NCBI GenBank assembly: GCA_021648465.1 | Contig: JAKISR010000002.1 | Span: 25,298 to 89,297, forward strand | DNA length: 64,000 nt | Origin: Sulfurimonas sp. | GTDB taxonomy: Bacteria; Campylobacterota; Campylobacteria; Campylobacterales; Sulfurimonadaceae | Reading direction: 5' to 3' | Shown: piece by piece, positions 1 to 8,824 of the stretch | Position numbering within the stretch: position 1 is the stretch's first letter | How the letters are laid out: each line of letters begins with the position of its first letter | Program-made: the position numbers and the translations under genes | The notes under the pieces: generated by a model | The model's database searches: none | What the model was told of the DNA's origin: nothing | What the model saw: only the letters and a program-made list of their open reading frames with translations

Positions 1-34
1 CTTGAACATCACCTTTGCCTTTATATGCTCTCAT
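1..34 (-). CDS. nuoC: NADH-quinone oxidoreductase subunit C, N-terminal fragment (cut by window edge)
   Basis: Only the first 11 codons are visible ([11 protein letters not shown]), reading off the left edge of the window. The ATG shares bases with the nuoB stop codon (TAATG), the usual sign of translational coupling. Position directly after nuoB, together with a start of the MR-Y type seen in epsilonproteobacterial NuoC, supports the call. NuoC belongs to the peripheral arm of Complex I. The identification rests mostly on operon order because so little sequence is visible. Confidence 0.7.
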   Translation of the reverse strand, partial: MRAYKGKGDVQ

Positions 35-543
35 TACATCAACCTTTTTGGTTTTTGAGCACGAGATGCTTTATTCGCTCGAATCTTTTTTTGCAATAAC
101 ATTACACCATATTGAAGTGTTTCAGGACGAGGTGCACAACCAGGTAGATACAAATCTACAGGGATAATTCTATCAACACCTTGTACAGTTGCATAAGTGT
201 TAAACATACCGCCAGTATTTGCACATGAACCCATAGAGATAACCCAACGAGGTTCAGTCATTTGGTCATATAAACGCTTAATAAATTCAGAATGTTTTTT
301 AGTAAGTGTTCCAGCTACAATCATAACATCAGATTGACGAGGAGATGCTCTAAAAATAGTACCAAATCTATCAAAATCATATCTTGATGCACCAGCTGCC
401 ATCATCTCAATACCACAACAAGCAAGACCATAAGTCATTGCCCACAATGAGTTTGAGCGACCCCAGTTTACAACTTTATCCATACTTGTAAGAGCAACTG
501 GAAGTCCACCATTTTGTGTGTAATTTATTTTATGTTGTGCCAT
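34..543 (-). CDS. nuoB: NADH-quinone oxidoreductase subunit B
   Basis: NuoB carries the N2 [4Fe-4S] cluster that passes electrons to quinone in respiratory Complex I. The 169-residue protein shows the tandem cysteines of the family (ACCGIEMM, C42-C43) and two further ligands in MGSCANTGG (C107) and LPGCAPRPE (C136), so all four cluster ligands are present. Its start overlaps the end of nuoA by 19 bases and its stop overlaps the nuoC start, so the three genes form one operon on the minus strand. Length and motifs are normal for the family. Confidence 0.97.
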   Translation of the reverse strand: MAQHKINYTQNGGLPVALTSMDKVVNWGRSNSLWAMTYGLACCGIEMMAAGASRYDFDRFGTIFRASPRQSDVMIVAGTLTKKHSEFIKRLYDQMTEPRWVISMGSCANTGGMFNTYATVQGVDRIIPVDLYLPGCAPRPETLQYGVMLLQKKIRANKASRAQKPKRLM

Positions 544-914
544 TCAAGCGCTCCTTTTTTCCATGCATAAACAAAACCAATCGTAAGCAATAAGATGAAT
601 AGTATCATCTCAATAAAACCAAACCAACCTAATGCTTGATAATTTACAGCCCAAGGAAACATAAATATAATTTCCACATCAAATAATAAAAACAATAATG
701 CAAATAGGTAAAATTGTGGTGATACTCTATTTGGTTGTTTTGTAACTTCTGGTCCACATTCATAAACTGAAAGCTTAATTTTTTCACTATTTTTTGCCGC
801 TAAAGCGCGAGATACAAATCTTGCTATTATAGTAGTTCCAATAAATGCACTAAATGTTACGATAAATAGTACAAATACACCGAAGTAGGGATTTGCAGTA
901 GTAATATGCTCCAT
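525..914 (-). CDS. nuoA: NADH-quinone oxidoreductase subunit A
   Basis: This is the small three-helix membrane subunit of Complex I, 129 residues. It has hydrophobic stretches near residues 9-30, 65-90 and 95-118 and the conserved loop [11 protein letters not shown], whose YECG is the family signature. It is the first gene of the nuo operon, and nuoB follows with a short overlap. The upstream 230 bases contain no gene and should hold the operon promoter, although no convincing -10/-35 pair was identified there. Confidence 0.96.
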   Translation of the reverse strand: MEHITTANPYFGVFVLFIVTFSAFIGTTIIARFVSRALAAKNSEKIKLSVYECGPEVTKQPNRVSPQFYLFALLFLLFDVEIIFMFPWAVNYQALGWFGFIEMILFILLLTIGFVYAWKKGALEWHNIK

Positions 915-1148
915 CTAAACTATCCTTTTGTCTTTCTTTCTTTTTCTAATATTTTGTACTTAAAATTCTCTAAATACAATTTTATGAAAAATAGTTGTTG
1001 CACTATATCAAAAAGAGTATTAAAAAAAAGAATTGAATAAAACAAGTGATGGTTGATGTCACAATTTGCAACACTATGGGAGAGGAGTATGGTATAAGTG
1101 TATCTAATGGTAACACTTAAGCTATGCTTAGATTCTTAGACTATAAAA

Positions 1149-2882
1149 TTATTCTAAAAATCCCATAACTTTTTCACTGTCAAAATCGCCAGCTTTTTCT
1201 TTTTTAATCTCTTGTATAAAATCTTCTAAATTAAATAAAGGTTCTTCTTCTACAGCTACTTTATATGCCGTATTTTTCACAATTAAATTTATTTGTCCGC
1301 CAGATAATGGAAATGTTGCTAATTTTTTAATATCAAATCCTTTTTCATAAGGTGCATCTTTTGGAAGCATATATTCCCATAACTGTATTCTTTGGGCTTC
1401 ATTTGGTTTTTTAAACTCTATTTTATAGTTAAACCTTCTTGAAAATGCTTTATCAATATTTTCAAGTAAGTTTGTAGTAGCTATTAACATTCCACGAAAT
1501 TTTTCAATTTGTTCTAAAAAAATATTTTGCATCTGATTGTGCATCTGATCAGCGCCTGTTATATTTCCGCTTGAGCGTGAACCTAAAAACTGGTCTGCCT
1601 CATTTAAAAGCAATATTGGTTCTGTTTTTGTTTTTTTGCTTAGTTCATAAAAAGTATCAAAAATTTTACGGACATTTTTTTCACTCTCACCAACATACAT
1701 TGATAAGATTTTAGAACAATCAAAAACTAATACCTGTTTTTTTAAAGATTTTGCCAAAGAATAAGCTGTCATCGTCTTACCAGTACCAGCAGCGCCATAA
1801 AAAATTATGCGCGCCTCAATACCATTTTTTTTATCTTTAACACCCCACTCAACAAGACGATTTATCACCTCTTTATCTACTTGACGCATCAAATTATTTA
1901 AAGTTTTTTGTGTTTCATCACTTAGAACAACATCATTCAATGAAGTTACAGGATCAACTAACTCAAAAATATCTTGCTCTTTTATAAGAGTATCAAGCTT
2001 TATACGACGAACTTTTTTATTTTTATTTGGATGGATAATACTTTGAAGTACATCATCTACAATATAAAAAGCTCTTGAAATTCCACCAAACGGATTTAAC
2101 ATCTCTTCATAGTCAATGATATTTTCTTCTATCAATCGTGAGCCGTCTTCTAGAAGTGACCTATTTTTAATCCTATCATATTCATCTATTGAGATTATGT
2201 CTATTAGTGTATTCATCTCCCTTAAAGACGCATCAGTTGCACTATACTCCTCTCTTAAAAGCGCGATAAATACAACTTGCTCCAAATCTTGCATCTTTTT
2301 TTGTTTGAAAAATTTATCTAAAACCAACTTTTCTTCAGTTTGCTCTACTCTCTCTTGTATCCTTTTTTCAAGAAGTTTAAGCTTGTTTTGAATACGGTCA
2401 ATCCCCAAAGAGTGTTCATGCACATTTTGACGAATTGAACTCATTTTTTGATATAGCTCAATTCTAAAAAACTGGTCTTGGAGATATTCTAAATGATCAG
2501 TATATGGTTTTATATCTGGTAAATCTACATCAATTTTCACATCTTGCATAAGTTTTAAAAATGAAGGTGCGAGCCCAACTGATGTATTTAAAAGCTCCAA
2601 TGGGGTAACTTCTGAAATCTTTATAGGGGTAAAGCTTTGCTGGTGAAGCCAACCTAACTCTAGTAAATTTTTAAGCTCACTAAGATGTTCTAAATATTCA
2701 TATTTTTCACTTGGAAATAACTCTTGGAGAAGGTCTAATACTAAGAGATCCTCTTGTCCTTGCATATACTTTAGTGCAAGATATTGAAGCATCTTAGCTT
2801 CAGTATCACTACACTCTAACTGTTCAAATATTGGAGATTTTGAGACATCTTTAATATCTAAAAATTTTACTAATGTTTTCAA
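1149..2882 (-). CDS. AAA+ ATPase with long N-terminal region
   Basis: This 577-residue protein carries one AAA+ module in its C-terminal half. Walker A is GAAGTGKT at 363-370, followed by the Walker B-like stretch PILLLNEAD near 422-430, a sensor-1 ATTN and an arginine-finger-like FSRRF. Residues 1-300 are helical and charged, with probable coiled coil around 150-200, and match no domain that I recognise. The first acidic residue of Walker B is Asn (LLLNEAD), while the catalytic Glu is kept. It is predicted to be a cytoplasmic protein-remodelling ATPase of the CDC48/FtsH-like type, substrate unknown. It precedes the nuo operon on the same strand and follows the porin gene by 8 bases. Confidence 0.8.
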   Translation of the reverse strand: MKTLVKFLDIKDVSKSPIFEQLECSDTEAKMLQYLALKYMQGQEDLLVLDLLQELFPSEKYEYLEHLSELKNLLELGWLHQQSFTPIKISEVTPLELLNTSVGLAPSFLKLMQDVKIDVDLPDIKPYTDHLEYLQDQFFRIELYQKMSSIRQNVHEHSLGIDRIQNKLKLLEKRIQERVEQTEEKLVLDKFFKQKKMQDLEQVVFIALLREEYSATDASLREMNTLIDIISIDEYDRIKNRSLLEDGSRLIEENIIDYEEMLNPFGGISRAFYIVDDVLQSIIHPNKNKKVRRIKLDTLIKEQDIFELVDPVTSLNDVVLSDETQKTLNNLMRQVDKEVINRLVEWGVKDKKNGIEARIIFYGAAGTGKTMTAYSLAKSLKKQVLVFDCSKILSMYVGESEKNVRKIFDTFYELSKKTKTEPILLLNEADQFLGSRSSGNITGADQMHNQMQNIFLEQIEKFRGMLIATTNLLENIDKAFSRRFNYKIEFKKPNEAQRIQLWEYMLPKDAPYEKGFDIKKLATFPLSGGQINLIVKNTAYKVAVEEEPLFNLEDFIQEIKKEKAGDFDSEKVMGFLE

Positions 2883-2890
2883 TTTTATCC

Positions 2891-4084
2891 TTAAAATTTA
2901 TACCCTACACCGATAGAGACAAGTAATACATCAGAGCTTGAGAACTCTCCAACCAAAGAATCATTATTTACTTTTCTATCTTCTCGCATAGAATAAAGCA
3001 CTGCTAATCCTAAGTCAAAAGAATCATCTATCACATGTCTAGCACCAAGAGATACAGATATACTATTAGAATCTGGAAGATCAAAACTAACTGTTTTGTT
3101 TGGAATTGGAGTTTCATCAAAAACAATACCACCCATAATAGTTGTGTCTCCTAAAGGTTGGGTTACACCAAAACGAAATGCATTTGTATCAGCCCAGTCT
3201 TTTGCTACAGGATCATCAAAATATGGAGCTAATCCACCTATGCTTGTGCTATATTCAAAATCTAACTCTTTATACGCTGACCAATAAGTTCTTTCATATA
3301 CAAACTCTACAGTTGTATCAGTTGAAAATGTGTATGCTACTGCTAAGTTAAGTGCTGCTGGTAATGGCACGGACACGCTTGCTGCACCATCATATGCTAA
3401 TGTTGTACCAGAATATAATTTTGCATCACCCTCAACTGTTAAGTCTATTTCAGAACGATATGTTAAACCAACTTCAAATTCTGATGTTGGTTTATAAGAT
3501 ATGGCTAAATTATAACCAAAATCTATAGAATCACCTTCCATATCACGAGATGCTGCTCCTGTACTTTTAATTATTCCTGAACTATGCACTATTCTTACAC
3601 CAAAAGCAACTCCAAGATTATTATTTACCAAATACGAAACACTTGGGTTCATCTCGATTACTTGAAGCGAAAATTCTTCTGCACTAGCTTTTGCTGGTTG
3701 ATCTTCCCATCTTTTAGAAAGCCCAGCAGGAGATACGATGCTTAAACCAAAACGCATATCATTCACTTTAGAAGATACAAAATAGATTGATGGAACTAAA
3801 AAAGATTCTTTTTGTGAATCTAAATCATATGGTCCAACTGCACTAACAGTCCCTTTATAGTTTACTGCGCTAAGACCAATATATGCTAAGTTAAACTCTA
3901 ATGAGTTTTCATCTTTCATAAACACCATATTTGCTGGGTTATAATAAGCCGCATCTGCTCCTGTAGTGTGTGCAATATTTGCTGAACTAAGAGCTGTTGA
4001 GTTTAAAGACAGCTCTGGGATTTTATATCCACCTGCCATTAAAACTGAACTTACTATTACTGATGCTAACAGTATTTTTTTCAT
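2891..4084 (-). CDS. FadL/OmpP1/TodX-type outer membrane transporter
   Basis: This is a 397-residue outer membrane beta-barrel protein. It has a clear signal peptide (MKKILLASVIVSSVLMAGG) and then the FadL-type start of the mature protein, with AYYNPANMVFM near residues 45-55. It ends on an aromatic residue (GVGYKF), as barrel proteins recognised by the BAM machinery do. The family takes up hydrophobic compounds such as long-chain fatty acids or hydrocarbons; the substrate here is unknown. It lies 8 bases upstream of the AAA+ ATPase gene in the direction of transcription, so the two may be cotranscribed. Confidence 0.88.
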   Translation of the reverse strand: MKKILLASVIVSSVLMAGGYKIPELSLNSTALSSANIAHTTGADAAYYNPANMVFMKDENSLEFNLAYIGLSAVNYKGTVSAVGPYDLDSQKESFLVPSIYFVSSKVNDMRFGLSIVSPAGLSKRWEDQPAKASAEEFSLQVIEMNPSVSYLVNNNLGVAFGVRIVHSSGIIKSTGAASRDMEGDSIDFGYNLAISYKPTSEFEVGLTYRSEIDLTVEGDAKLYSGTTLAYDGAASVSVPLPAALNLAVAYTFSTDTTVEFVYERTYWSAYKELDFEYSTSIGGLAPYFDDPVAKDWADTNAFRFGVTQPLGDTTIMGGIVFDETPIPNKTVSFDLPDSNSISVSLGARHVIDDSFDLGLAVLYSMREDRKVNNDSLVGEFSSSDVLLVSIGVGYKF

Positions 4085-4138
4085 ATTTCTCTCACTTTTA
4101 AAAGATCAATCGCTAATACTACAAAAATATGGCTTAAC

Positions 4139-4990
4139 CTAATCTTGAAATGAGTACAACAGCTCTATCTCTTGTTTCCAAATAGTGTCATCTATTGTTT
4201 CTAAAATTAATGGGATATTATCCATTCTATCATCATTCATAATATATTTAAATGCATCAAACCCTATCTCACCTTGACCGATTGAATGGTGTCTATCTTT
4301 TTTAGAGCCAAGTGGTGGTTTGGAGTCATTTATATGCATACCCATTAGATACTCAAAACCAACAATATCATCAAATGCTTTCCAAGTTTTATCGTAAGTT
4401 TCTTTCGTTCTTATGTCATAACCTGCAACAAACATATGGCATGTATCTATACAAACACCAACACGGCTTTTATCTTCTACTTTATCTATAATTTGCGCTA
4501 ATTGCTCAAACTTATATCCAAGATTACTACCCTGTCCTGCTGTGTTTTCTATGACTGCTTTAACTCCAGAGGTTTTATCAAGTGCTATATTTATAGATTC
4601 TGATATTTTATCCATACACTCATCTTCACTTATCTCTCTTAGATGGCTCCCTGGATGAAAGTTTAATCTATCAAGTCCAAGTAACTCACAACGCTCTAAC
4701 TCATCTATAAAAGCCATTGTACTTTTTATAAGTTTTTGCTCATCAGGATGGCCTAGATTTATCAGGTATGAGTCATGTGGCAATATATGACAAGGCAAAA
4801 TTCCACTCTCTTGAAGTGCTTGTTTAAACTTGTCAATAGTTAAAGTATCTAGTGGTTTTGCTTCCCATCTTTTTTGATTTTTTGTAAAAAGTGCAAAAGC
4901 GCGAGCGCCTATTTTTTGTGCATTTGCAACTGCATTAAAAACTCCCCCACTTGCACTTACATGAGCACCTACAAATTTTTTACTAGTCAT
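4139..4990 (-). CDS. nfo: Endonuclease IV (AP endonuclease)
   Basis: The enzyme cuts DNA 5' to abasic sites in base excision repair and uses three zinc ions in a TIM barrel. The 283-residue sequence shows the family motifs in order: GAHVSASGG at the N-terminus, [31 protein letters not shown] and MHINDSK, followed by [12 protein letters not shown]. Length is normal. Its start overlaps the stop of the upstream lipoprotein gene by 4 bases (ATGA), so the two are probably translated from one message. Confidence 0.96.
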   Translation of the reverse strand: MTSKKFVGAHVSASGGVFNAVANAQKIGARAFALFTKNQKRWEAKPLDTLTIDKFKQALQESGILPCHILPHDSYLINLGHPDEQKLIKSTMAFIDELERCELLGLDRLNFHPGSHLREISEDECMDKISESINIALDKTSGVKAVIENTAGQGSNLGYKFEQLAQIIDKVEDKSRVGVCIDTCHMFVAGYDIRTKETYDKTWKAFDDIVGFEYLMGMHINDSKPPLGSKKDRHHSIGQGEIGFDAFKYIMNDDRMDNIPLILETIDDTIWKQEIELLYSFQD

Positions 4991-5457
4991 TTTTTCATCT
5001 CCTTGATTTTAAATATTATATTATTTTTTTTGTCTTTAAAATAGATAGTACTTGAATTTACTTTATAGCTAATATTTACATCTTTGTTCTCTATTTTTTG
5101 AGTAAAACCATCATCTATTTTTTGTTTATTTTTTTCAGCATATATTGGCAAACCTAGTAATATATGTTGAAGCAAATCATCTGGATATGACTCGTGAAGA
5201 TAATCAGCATTAAATCCATCCTTACTCATGCAACCCTCATCCACACATATCAAACGGTTTATATTAATTTGTTTAATACTTTTTCCCGCTAAAAAAAGTT
5301 CAAGTTGTATATTGTTGCCAGTATTACGAATGTACCCTAAATCAGCAAATTTAATTTTTGGTGATTTTATAATAATGACTTTACTCTTTGTTTGCTCATA
5401 ATCTTTAACACTACAAGCACTAAAAAATATGATAAAAACTATTAATATATATTTCAT
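4987..5457 (-). CDS. Putative lipoprotein of unknown function
   Basis: I place the start at the internal Met at 5457. This gives a proper lipoprotein signal ([15 protein letters not shown]) with a lipobox ending in Cys and a 156-residue product; the longer frame would bury the signal behind 28 implausible residues. The mature part ([11 protein letters not shown] onward) is polar and shows no domain that I recognise. It overlaps nfo by 4 bases, a coupling that is probably an accident of gene packing. Divergent transcription to the neighbouring membrane-protein gene starts within 60 bases. Confidence 0.7.
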   Translation of the reverse strand: MKYILIVFIIFFSACSVKDYEQTKSKVIIIKSPKIKFADLGYIRNTGNNIQLELFLAGKSIKQININRLICVDEGCMSKDGFNADYLHESYPDDLLQHILLGLPIYAEKNKQKIDDGFTQKIENKDVNISYKVNSSTIYFKDKKNNIIFKIKEMKK

Positions 5458-5483
5458 AATGAAATTGTAGCTATTTTTTGATG

Positions 5484-5489
5484 TATAAT
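5484..5489 (+). promoter_or_regulatory. Extended -10 promoter of the membrane-protein gene
   Basis: The sequence TGTATAAT gives an extended -10 (TATAAT at 5484-5489) in an AT-rich context, 28 bases before the ATG at 5517. A ribosome-binding site AGGAG lies at 5506-5510. Epsilonproteobacterial sigma-70 promoters often lack a clear -35, and none is visible here. Confidence 0.6.
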
Positions 5490-5516
5490 CTCTATAAATA
5501 ATTACAGGAGTAATAT

Positions 5517-5960
5517 ATGGAAGCAGTATATCCATACGCACATATTATACATTTGATTTTAACTATTGTATTTTTAGGTTATGTATTTACAGATTTGGCA
5601 GTTATTTCAGCACTTAAAGGTAAGTTTTCCAAGGAGACACAACAAAAGATAAATCAATCATTGGGAAAAAGAAGTTTTAAAATTTTTCCCATTACTCTTT
5701 TGGTTCTAATTTTAACTGGTGGGATGATGATGTCAAGATATCTTAACTCTAGTGCTGGCTTTTTTGAAACAGATTTACAAAAAATATTGGTATTTAAAAT
5801 AGTTTTAGTTTTACTCATTGCTCTAGGTGTTCTCTCAAACTTATATAAAAAATTCACTAAGAAGAAAAAAAGTAAGTTTATGGAAAATGACTTTCATAAA
5901 CTTGTGATAGTTCTAGGATTTTTCATCGTAGTGGCTGCTAAGTGGATGTTTTTGGTATAG
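5517..5960 (+). CDS. Small four-helix integral membrane protein
   Basis: This is a 147-residue protein with four predicted membrane helices (about residues 7-30, 54-74, 87-108 and 125-146). Histidines occur in the first helix (YAHIIHL) and between the last two (FHKL). The layout resembles the CopD/HemJ group of small haem or copper-related membrane proteins, but no decisive motif is present, so the function is left open. The start is supported by AGGAG 7 bases upstream and an extended -10. A radical SAM gene follows after 12 bases on the same strand. Confidence 0.6.
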   Translation: MEAVYPYAHIIHLILTIVFLGYVFTDLAVISALKGKFSKETQQKINQSLGKRSFKIFPITLLVLILTGGMMMSRYLNSSAGFFETDLQKILVFKIVLVLLIALGVLSNLYKKFTKKKKSKFMENDFHKLVIVLGFFIVVAAKWMFLV

Positions 5961-5972
5961 ATGTAACTACAG

Positions 5973-6845
5973 ATGCTAAACTACTCATATCCACTATTTC
6001 GACCGCCAGCAGAAGCAAACAATCTTATCATCCAAGCTACCTATGGATGTAGTTATAATAACTGTGCATTTTGTTCTATGTATAAAACAAAGAGCTATGA
6101 AGTAAGAAAATTAGAAGATATTTTTAGAGATATAGATGTTTTGTCTAATCATTATCCAGATGCAAGAAAGATTTTTTTAGCTGATGGGGATGCTCTTGCT
6201 CTAAAAACAGACTATCTTTTAAAACTGCTTCAATATTTAAAAGAGTCATTTCCAAAGCTTAGAAGAGTATCTCTCTATGCCTCTGCTCAAAATATATTAA
6301 GCAAATCTAATCAAGAGTTAGAACTACTTCGAATAAATGGACTGAACTTACTCTACTATGGAGTAGAAACAGGCAGCGATGTTGTACTAAAGAAGATTAC
6401 AAAAGGTGTAAATCAAAAGCAAATTATAGACTCTTTAAACAGAGCTTGTGATGCTGGCATAAAAATATCTGCAACAGTAATTTTAGGTATTGGAGGTTCT
6501 AAATATAGTGAGGAACATATAAAAGAAAGTGCTAAAGTTATAAATGCGACAACTCTCAACTATCTCTCAACTCTACAGTTAGGTTTAGAAGAAGATGCAA
6601 AAGAGAAATTCTATGAAAATTTCAGTGATTTCACTATGCTTGATGATGTTGAATTGCTAAGTGAACAAAAGAATTTTTTAGAACTTTTAAATCCAACTAA
6701 CAAAGTGATATTTCGCTCAAATCATGCTTCAAATGCCCTGCATCTAGCAGGAAATCTGCCAAGGGAAAAAGATAGATTGATTAAAGAATTGGACTTTGCT
6801 TTAAATATTGGTAAAAGGGGTGATTTTTCCTGTTTCGATTTTTAA
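5973..6845 (+). CDS. Radical SAM protein
   Basis: This 290-residue radical SAM enzyme starts 12 bases after the membrane-protein gene. Near residues 24-35 it has TYGCSYNNCAFCSMYK, where three cysteines in a CX4CX2C spacing would bind the [4Fe-4S] cluster that cleaves S-adenosylmethionine. Further signature segments are YYGVETGSD (the GxE-type SAM contact) and VILGIGG. Proteins of this Elp3/coproporphyrinogen-oxidase-like class occur widely in anaerobes and microaerophiles; the substrate is unknown. The CX4CX2C spacing differs from the canonical CX3CX2C but is typical of this subgroup. Confidence 0.8.
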   Translation: MLNYSYPLFRPPAEANNLIIQATYGCSYNNCAFCSMYKTKSYEVRKLEDIFRDIDVLSNHYPDARKIFLADGDALALKTDYLLKLLQYLKESFPKLRRVSLYASAQNILSKSNQELELLRINGLNLLYYGVETGSDVVLKKITKGVNQKQIIDSLNRACDAGIKISATVILGIGGSKYSEEHIKESAKVINATTLNYLSTLQLGLEEDAKEKFYENFSDFTMLDDVELLSEQKNFLELLNPTNKVIFRSNHASNALHLAGNLPREKDRLIKELDFALNIGKRGDFSCFDF

Positions 6846-6879
6846 TTGGATTATTGACATTTTTTTTCCTTTTATACTA

Positions 6880-6969
6880 ATTGAACTCTCTGAATAATTA
6901 GCAATTAGACCCTAAATGCCCGCAGGAAATACCCTTGAATCTAGCTCTCAATTAATCAGAGAGTTCAAT
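6880..6969. repeat. 90-bp palindromic element at the broken end of cas2
   Basis: A perfect 14-base inverted repeat, ATTGAACTCTCTGA (6880-6893) and its complement (6956-6969), encloses 62 bases. Pairing continues imperfectly inward (about 10 of the next 16 positions), so most of the element could fold into one hairpin. No T-tract follows on either strand, which argues against a simple terminator. A possible -10 (TATACT, 6873-6878, plus strand) sits just outside. It may be a miniature insertion element, or a leftover repeat/anti-repeat pair from the CRISPR array and tracrRNA. The sequence alone does not decide between these. Confidence 0.55.
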
Positions 6970-7094
6970 GTAGACAAGAAGAAAGACAACATATTAATAT
7001 ACCCCTCTTTTGCAAGTTCGTCACGAAACCAGTGGTAGCTTTTTTTATCTTTTTTTGTTTTTGTTGGCAAGTCGAACATTATCATATGCCACAT
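6948..7094 (-). pseudogene. cas2: Truncated cas2 (N-terminal remnant)
   Basis: An open frame begins 4 bases after the cas1 stop. Its first 35 residues look like a type II Cas2 (MWHMIMFDLPTKTKKDKKSY, then HWFRDELAKEGYINM). Met-Phe-Asp-Leu-Pro carries the conserved Asp of the first beta strand and KEGYI is the family's second landmark. After about residue 36 the similarity stops: unrelated residues and a TGA follow, giving 48 residues where Cas2 has about 100. The unrelated tail runs into the palindromic element at 6880-6969. The lost half includes beta strands needed for the Cas2 dimer and for Cas1 binding, so it is presumably non-functional. Confidence 0.85.
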
Positions 7095-7098
7095 AATT

Positions 7099-8034
7099 TT
7101 AAATGAACTCATCTTGCATATACTTTAAATCTATCATTGGGTAGCATATAGATCTAGGATTATTGCTCACAACACATTTTTTATACTCTTTTACAAACAA
7201 TTCCATAGCTTTAGCTATAGTAGATTTCCCACCATTTATATTGACACACTCTAAAAGCAATATATTTACCAAATCTCTTTTTATATTTACACTTAAATTA
7301 TTTGCTTTTATATACTTTGTATTTAACAATAGTTTTACATACAAGTCACAAAATGGACGAAAAGGCTCTATGAGATCGTCTACAAGATTAAATGCGTTAT
7401 ATCTGTTTTTATGCCAGATGCCAAAAACTGGCAAAAGCCCACTAACAACTACATTTCTTGCTATGCTGGCTCTTAAAATTGCATAACTGTAATTCAGCAT
7501 TGAGTTTATAATATCGTCACTTCCCTGTTCTCTCACAAATGTATGCATGTTGAAGAGTTCTCTCCAGTATAATCTAGCAGCTTGTGCTTCATCTGCATTT
7601 GTATCATAAAGTTGGACTTTTTCACAAAGCTCTTGTAGTTCTATATGTCTATCTCTGTTAAAAAATCTCAACACTTCTGCTTGGTTTATAATCTTAGATT
7701 TTACTATGCCTTGCCACATTACATCTTTAAACTTTTGAGTGATTGCTATCTGTATATGTGCTATTTCACTCAATGTTGAGTGAGAATGGAATGGAGTTAA
7801 AATAGAACTTGGATGAAACTCTGCATCTATAAATAGTGTTGCTATATTATTTTTAGCTATTAGTTCTAAACTTTTACCAGTTATAGAAAACTGAGTATTA
7901 TCAAAGAGAATAAAATCTATATCTTTTAGAGTTACTTTTACCTCTTGCTCATCTTCATAAAAGAACAGTACTAGGTTGGAATTTTTTACCTTTATTTTAC
8001 ATGGCTTAGTTAGATGAACTACCTTGCCACTCAT
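7099..8034 (-). CDS. cas1: CRISPR-associated integrase Cas1 (type II-C)
   Basis: Cas1 is the metal-dependent integrase that inserts new spacers together with Cas2. The 311-residue protein has the family length, and the three catalytic positions are visible: Glu149 in DEAQAARLYW, His208 in GIWHKNRYNAF and Asp220 in LVDDLIEPFRP. It therefore looks intact although its partner cas2 is broken. It starts 4 bases after the fic stop and ends 4 bases before the cas2 remnant, consistent with one operon led by cas9. Confidence 0.95.
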   Translation of the reverse strand: MSGKVVHLTKPCKIKVKNSNLVLFFYEDEQEVKVTLKDIDFILFDNTQFSITGKSLELIAKNNIATLFIDAEFHPSSILTPFHSHSTLSEIAHIQIAITQKFKDVMWQGIVKSKIINQAEVLRFFNRDRHIELQELCEKVQLYDTNADEAQAARLYWRELFNMHTFVREQGSDDIINSMLNYSYAILRASIARNVVVSGLLPVFGIWHKNRYNAFNLVDDLIEPFRPFCDLYVKLLLNTKYIKANNLSVNIKRDLVNILLLECVNINGGKSTIAKAMELFVKEYKKCVVSNNPRSICYPMIDLKYMQDEFI

Positions 8035-8038
8035 AGTT

Positions 8039-8824
8039 TTATCTCTTTATCTCATCTAGTATGGCTTGGCTATTTTTATATTCTGACTTGAAAAATTCAT
8101 ATATATTTTTAAAACAGTCATTTTCTTCTATTATAGCTTCTGATTTTTTAGCTAAAGGTTCTGAGTGCATATTGTAGGTAGAGAGCAATTTTATATACTC
8201 TTCTCTATTTTCATTATTTATGATGATTGGTAAATACCCATTTTTTAGCATATATATGTTTGATAAAAGTCTAGCTAACCTTCCATTTCCATCAAAAAAT
8301 GGATGGATAGAAGTGAAACCAATATGGCATCTAGTGTATTTTTCTATACTATCTTCAAGAGAGATGTTTTTATTAGATATATCTGAAAACTCATTAAACC
8401 AAATTAACATTAAATGTTCTATATCAACAGGGATTGGATATGCTTGGTACTTTCTACTATCATCATCTTGTAAAACATATCTACCATTTTCAACTACCTT
8501 ATAATCACCTATGGGACACTCACTATCTATGACAATATTTGTTTGAATTGCCGTATGAAGCTTAAAAACATCATCTTTACTCAATACATCTTTATCTAAA
8601 AGTTTATAAATAATATCTATCGCCCTGCTATGCCCTAAAACTTCATTATGTTCTCGTACAGATTTACCCTTTATAGTAAGTCCATACTCTATGATAAAAG
8701 CAGTTTCTCCCAAAGAGATAGTATTGCCCTCTATGGCATTTGAGGCATAAGTCCACTGAACTTTTAACTCATCCATAAAAGTTTTTATAGCAGTTTTTGT
8801 CATTCCGTTATATATATTAGGCAT
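8039..8824 (-). CDS. Fic-domain protein (probable AMP-transferase, class II) embedded in the cas operon
   Basis: Fic enzymes usually transfer AMP from ATP to hydroxyl side chains of target proteins. The 261-residue sequence has the complete catalytic loop HPFFDGNGR at 174-182 (His174 as base) and an N-terminal inhibitory motif SNAIEGN at 28-34. This arrangement is class II: autoinhibited, with the inhibitory helix before the Fic core. Its start overlaps the cas9 stop by 8 bases and cas1 begins 4 bases after its end, so it is translationally tied into the cas operon. No Doc/Phd-type antitoxin gene accompanies it. Its target and any role in CRISPR function are unknown. Confidence 0.9.
   Translation of the reverse strand: MPNIYNGMTKTAIKTFMDELKVQWTYASNAIEGNTISLGETAFIIEYGLTIKGKSVREHNEVLGHSRAIDIIYKLLDKDVLSKDDVFKLHTAIQTNIVIDSECPIGDYKVVENGRYVLQDDDSRKYQAYPIPVDIEHLMLIWFNEFSDISNKNISLEDSIEKYTRCHIGFTSIHPFFDGNGRLARLLSNIYMLKNGYLPIIINNENREEYIKLLSTYNMHSEPLAKKSEAIIEENDCFKNIYEFFKSEYKNSQAILDEIKR

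Noticed and set aside
915..1148. Hairpins AAGTGT...ACACTT and TAAGC...GCTTA before nuoA
   Set aside because: Short stems without a T-run and without a recognisable regulatory family; noted but not annotated.
6880..6969. Inverted repeat as the terminator of the radical SAM gene or the cas operon
   Set aside because: The loop is far too long and no T-run follows the stem on either strand.
6880..6969. A natural single-guide RNA formed by a repeat and its anti-repeat
   Set aside because: The idea fits the geometry, but no nexus hairpin or T-rich terminator could be recognised and no reference repeat is available, so it is kept only as one option in the palindrome finding.
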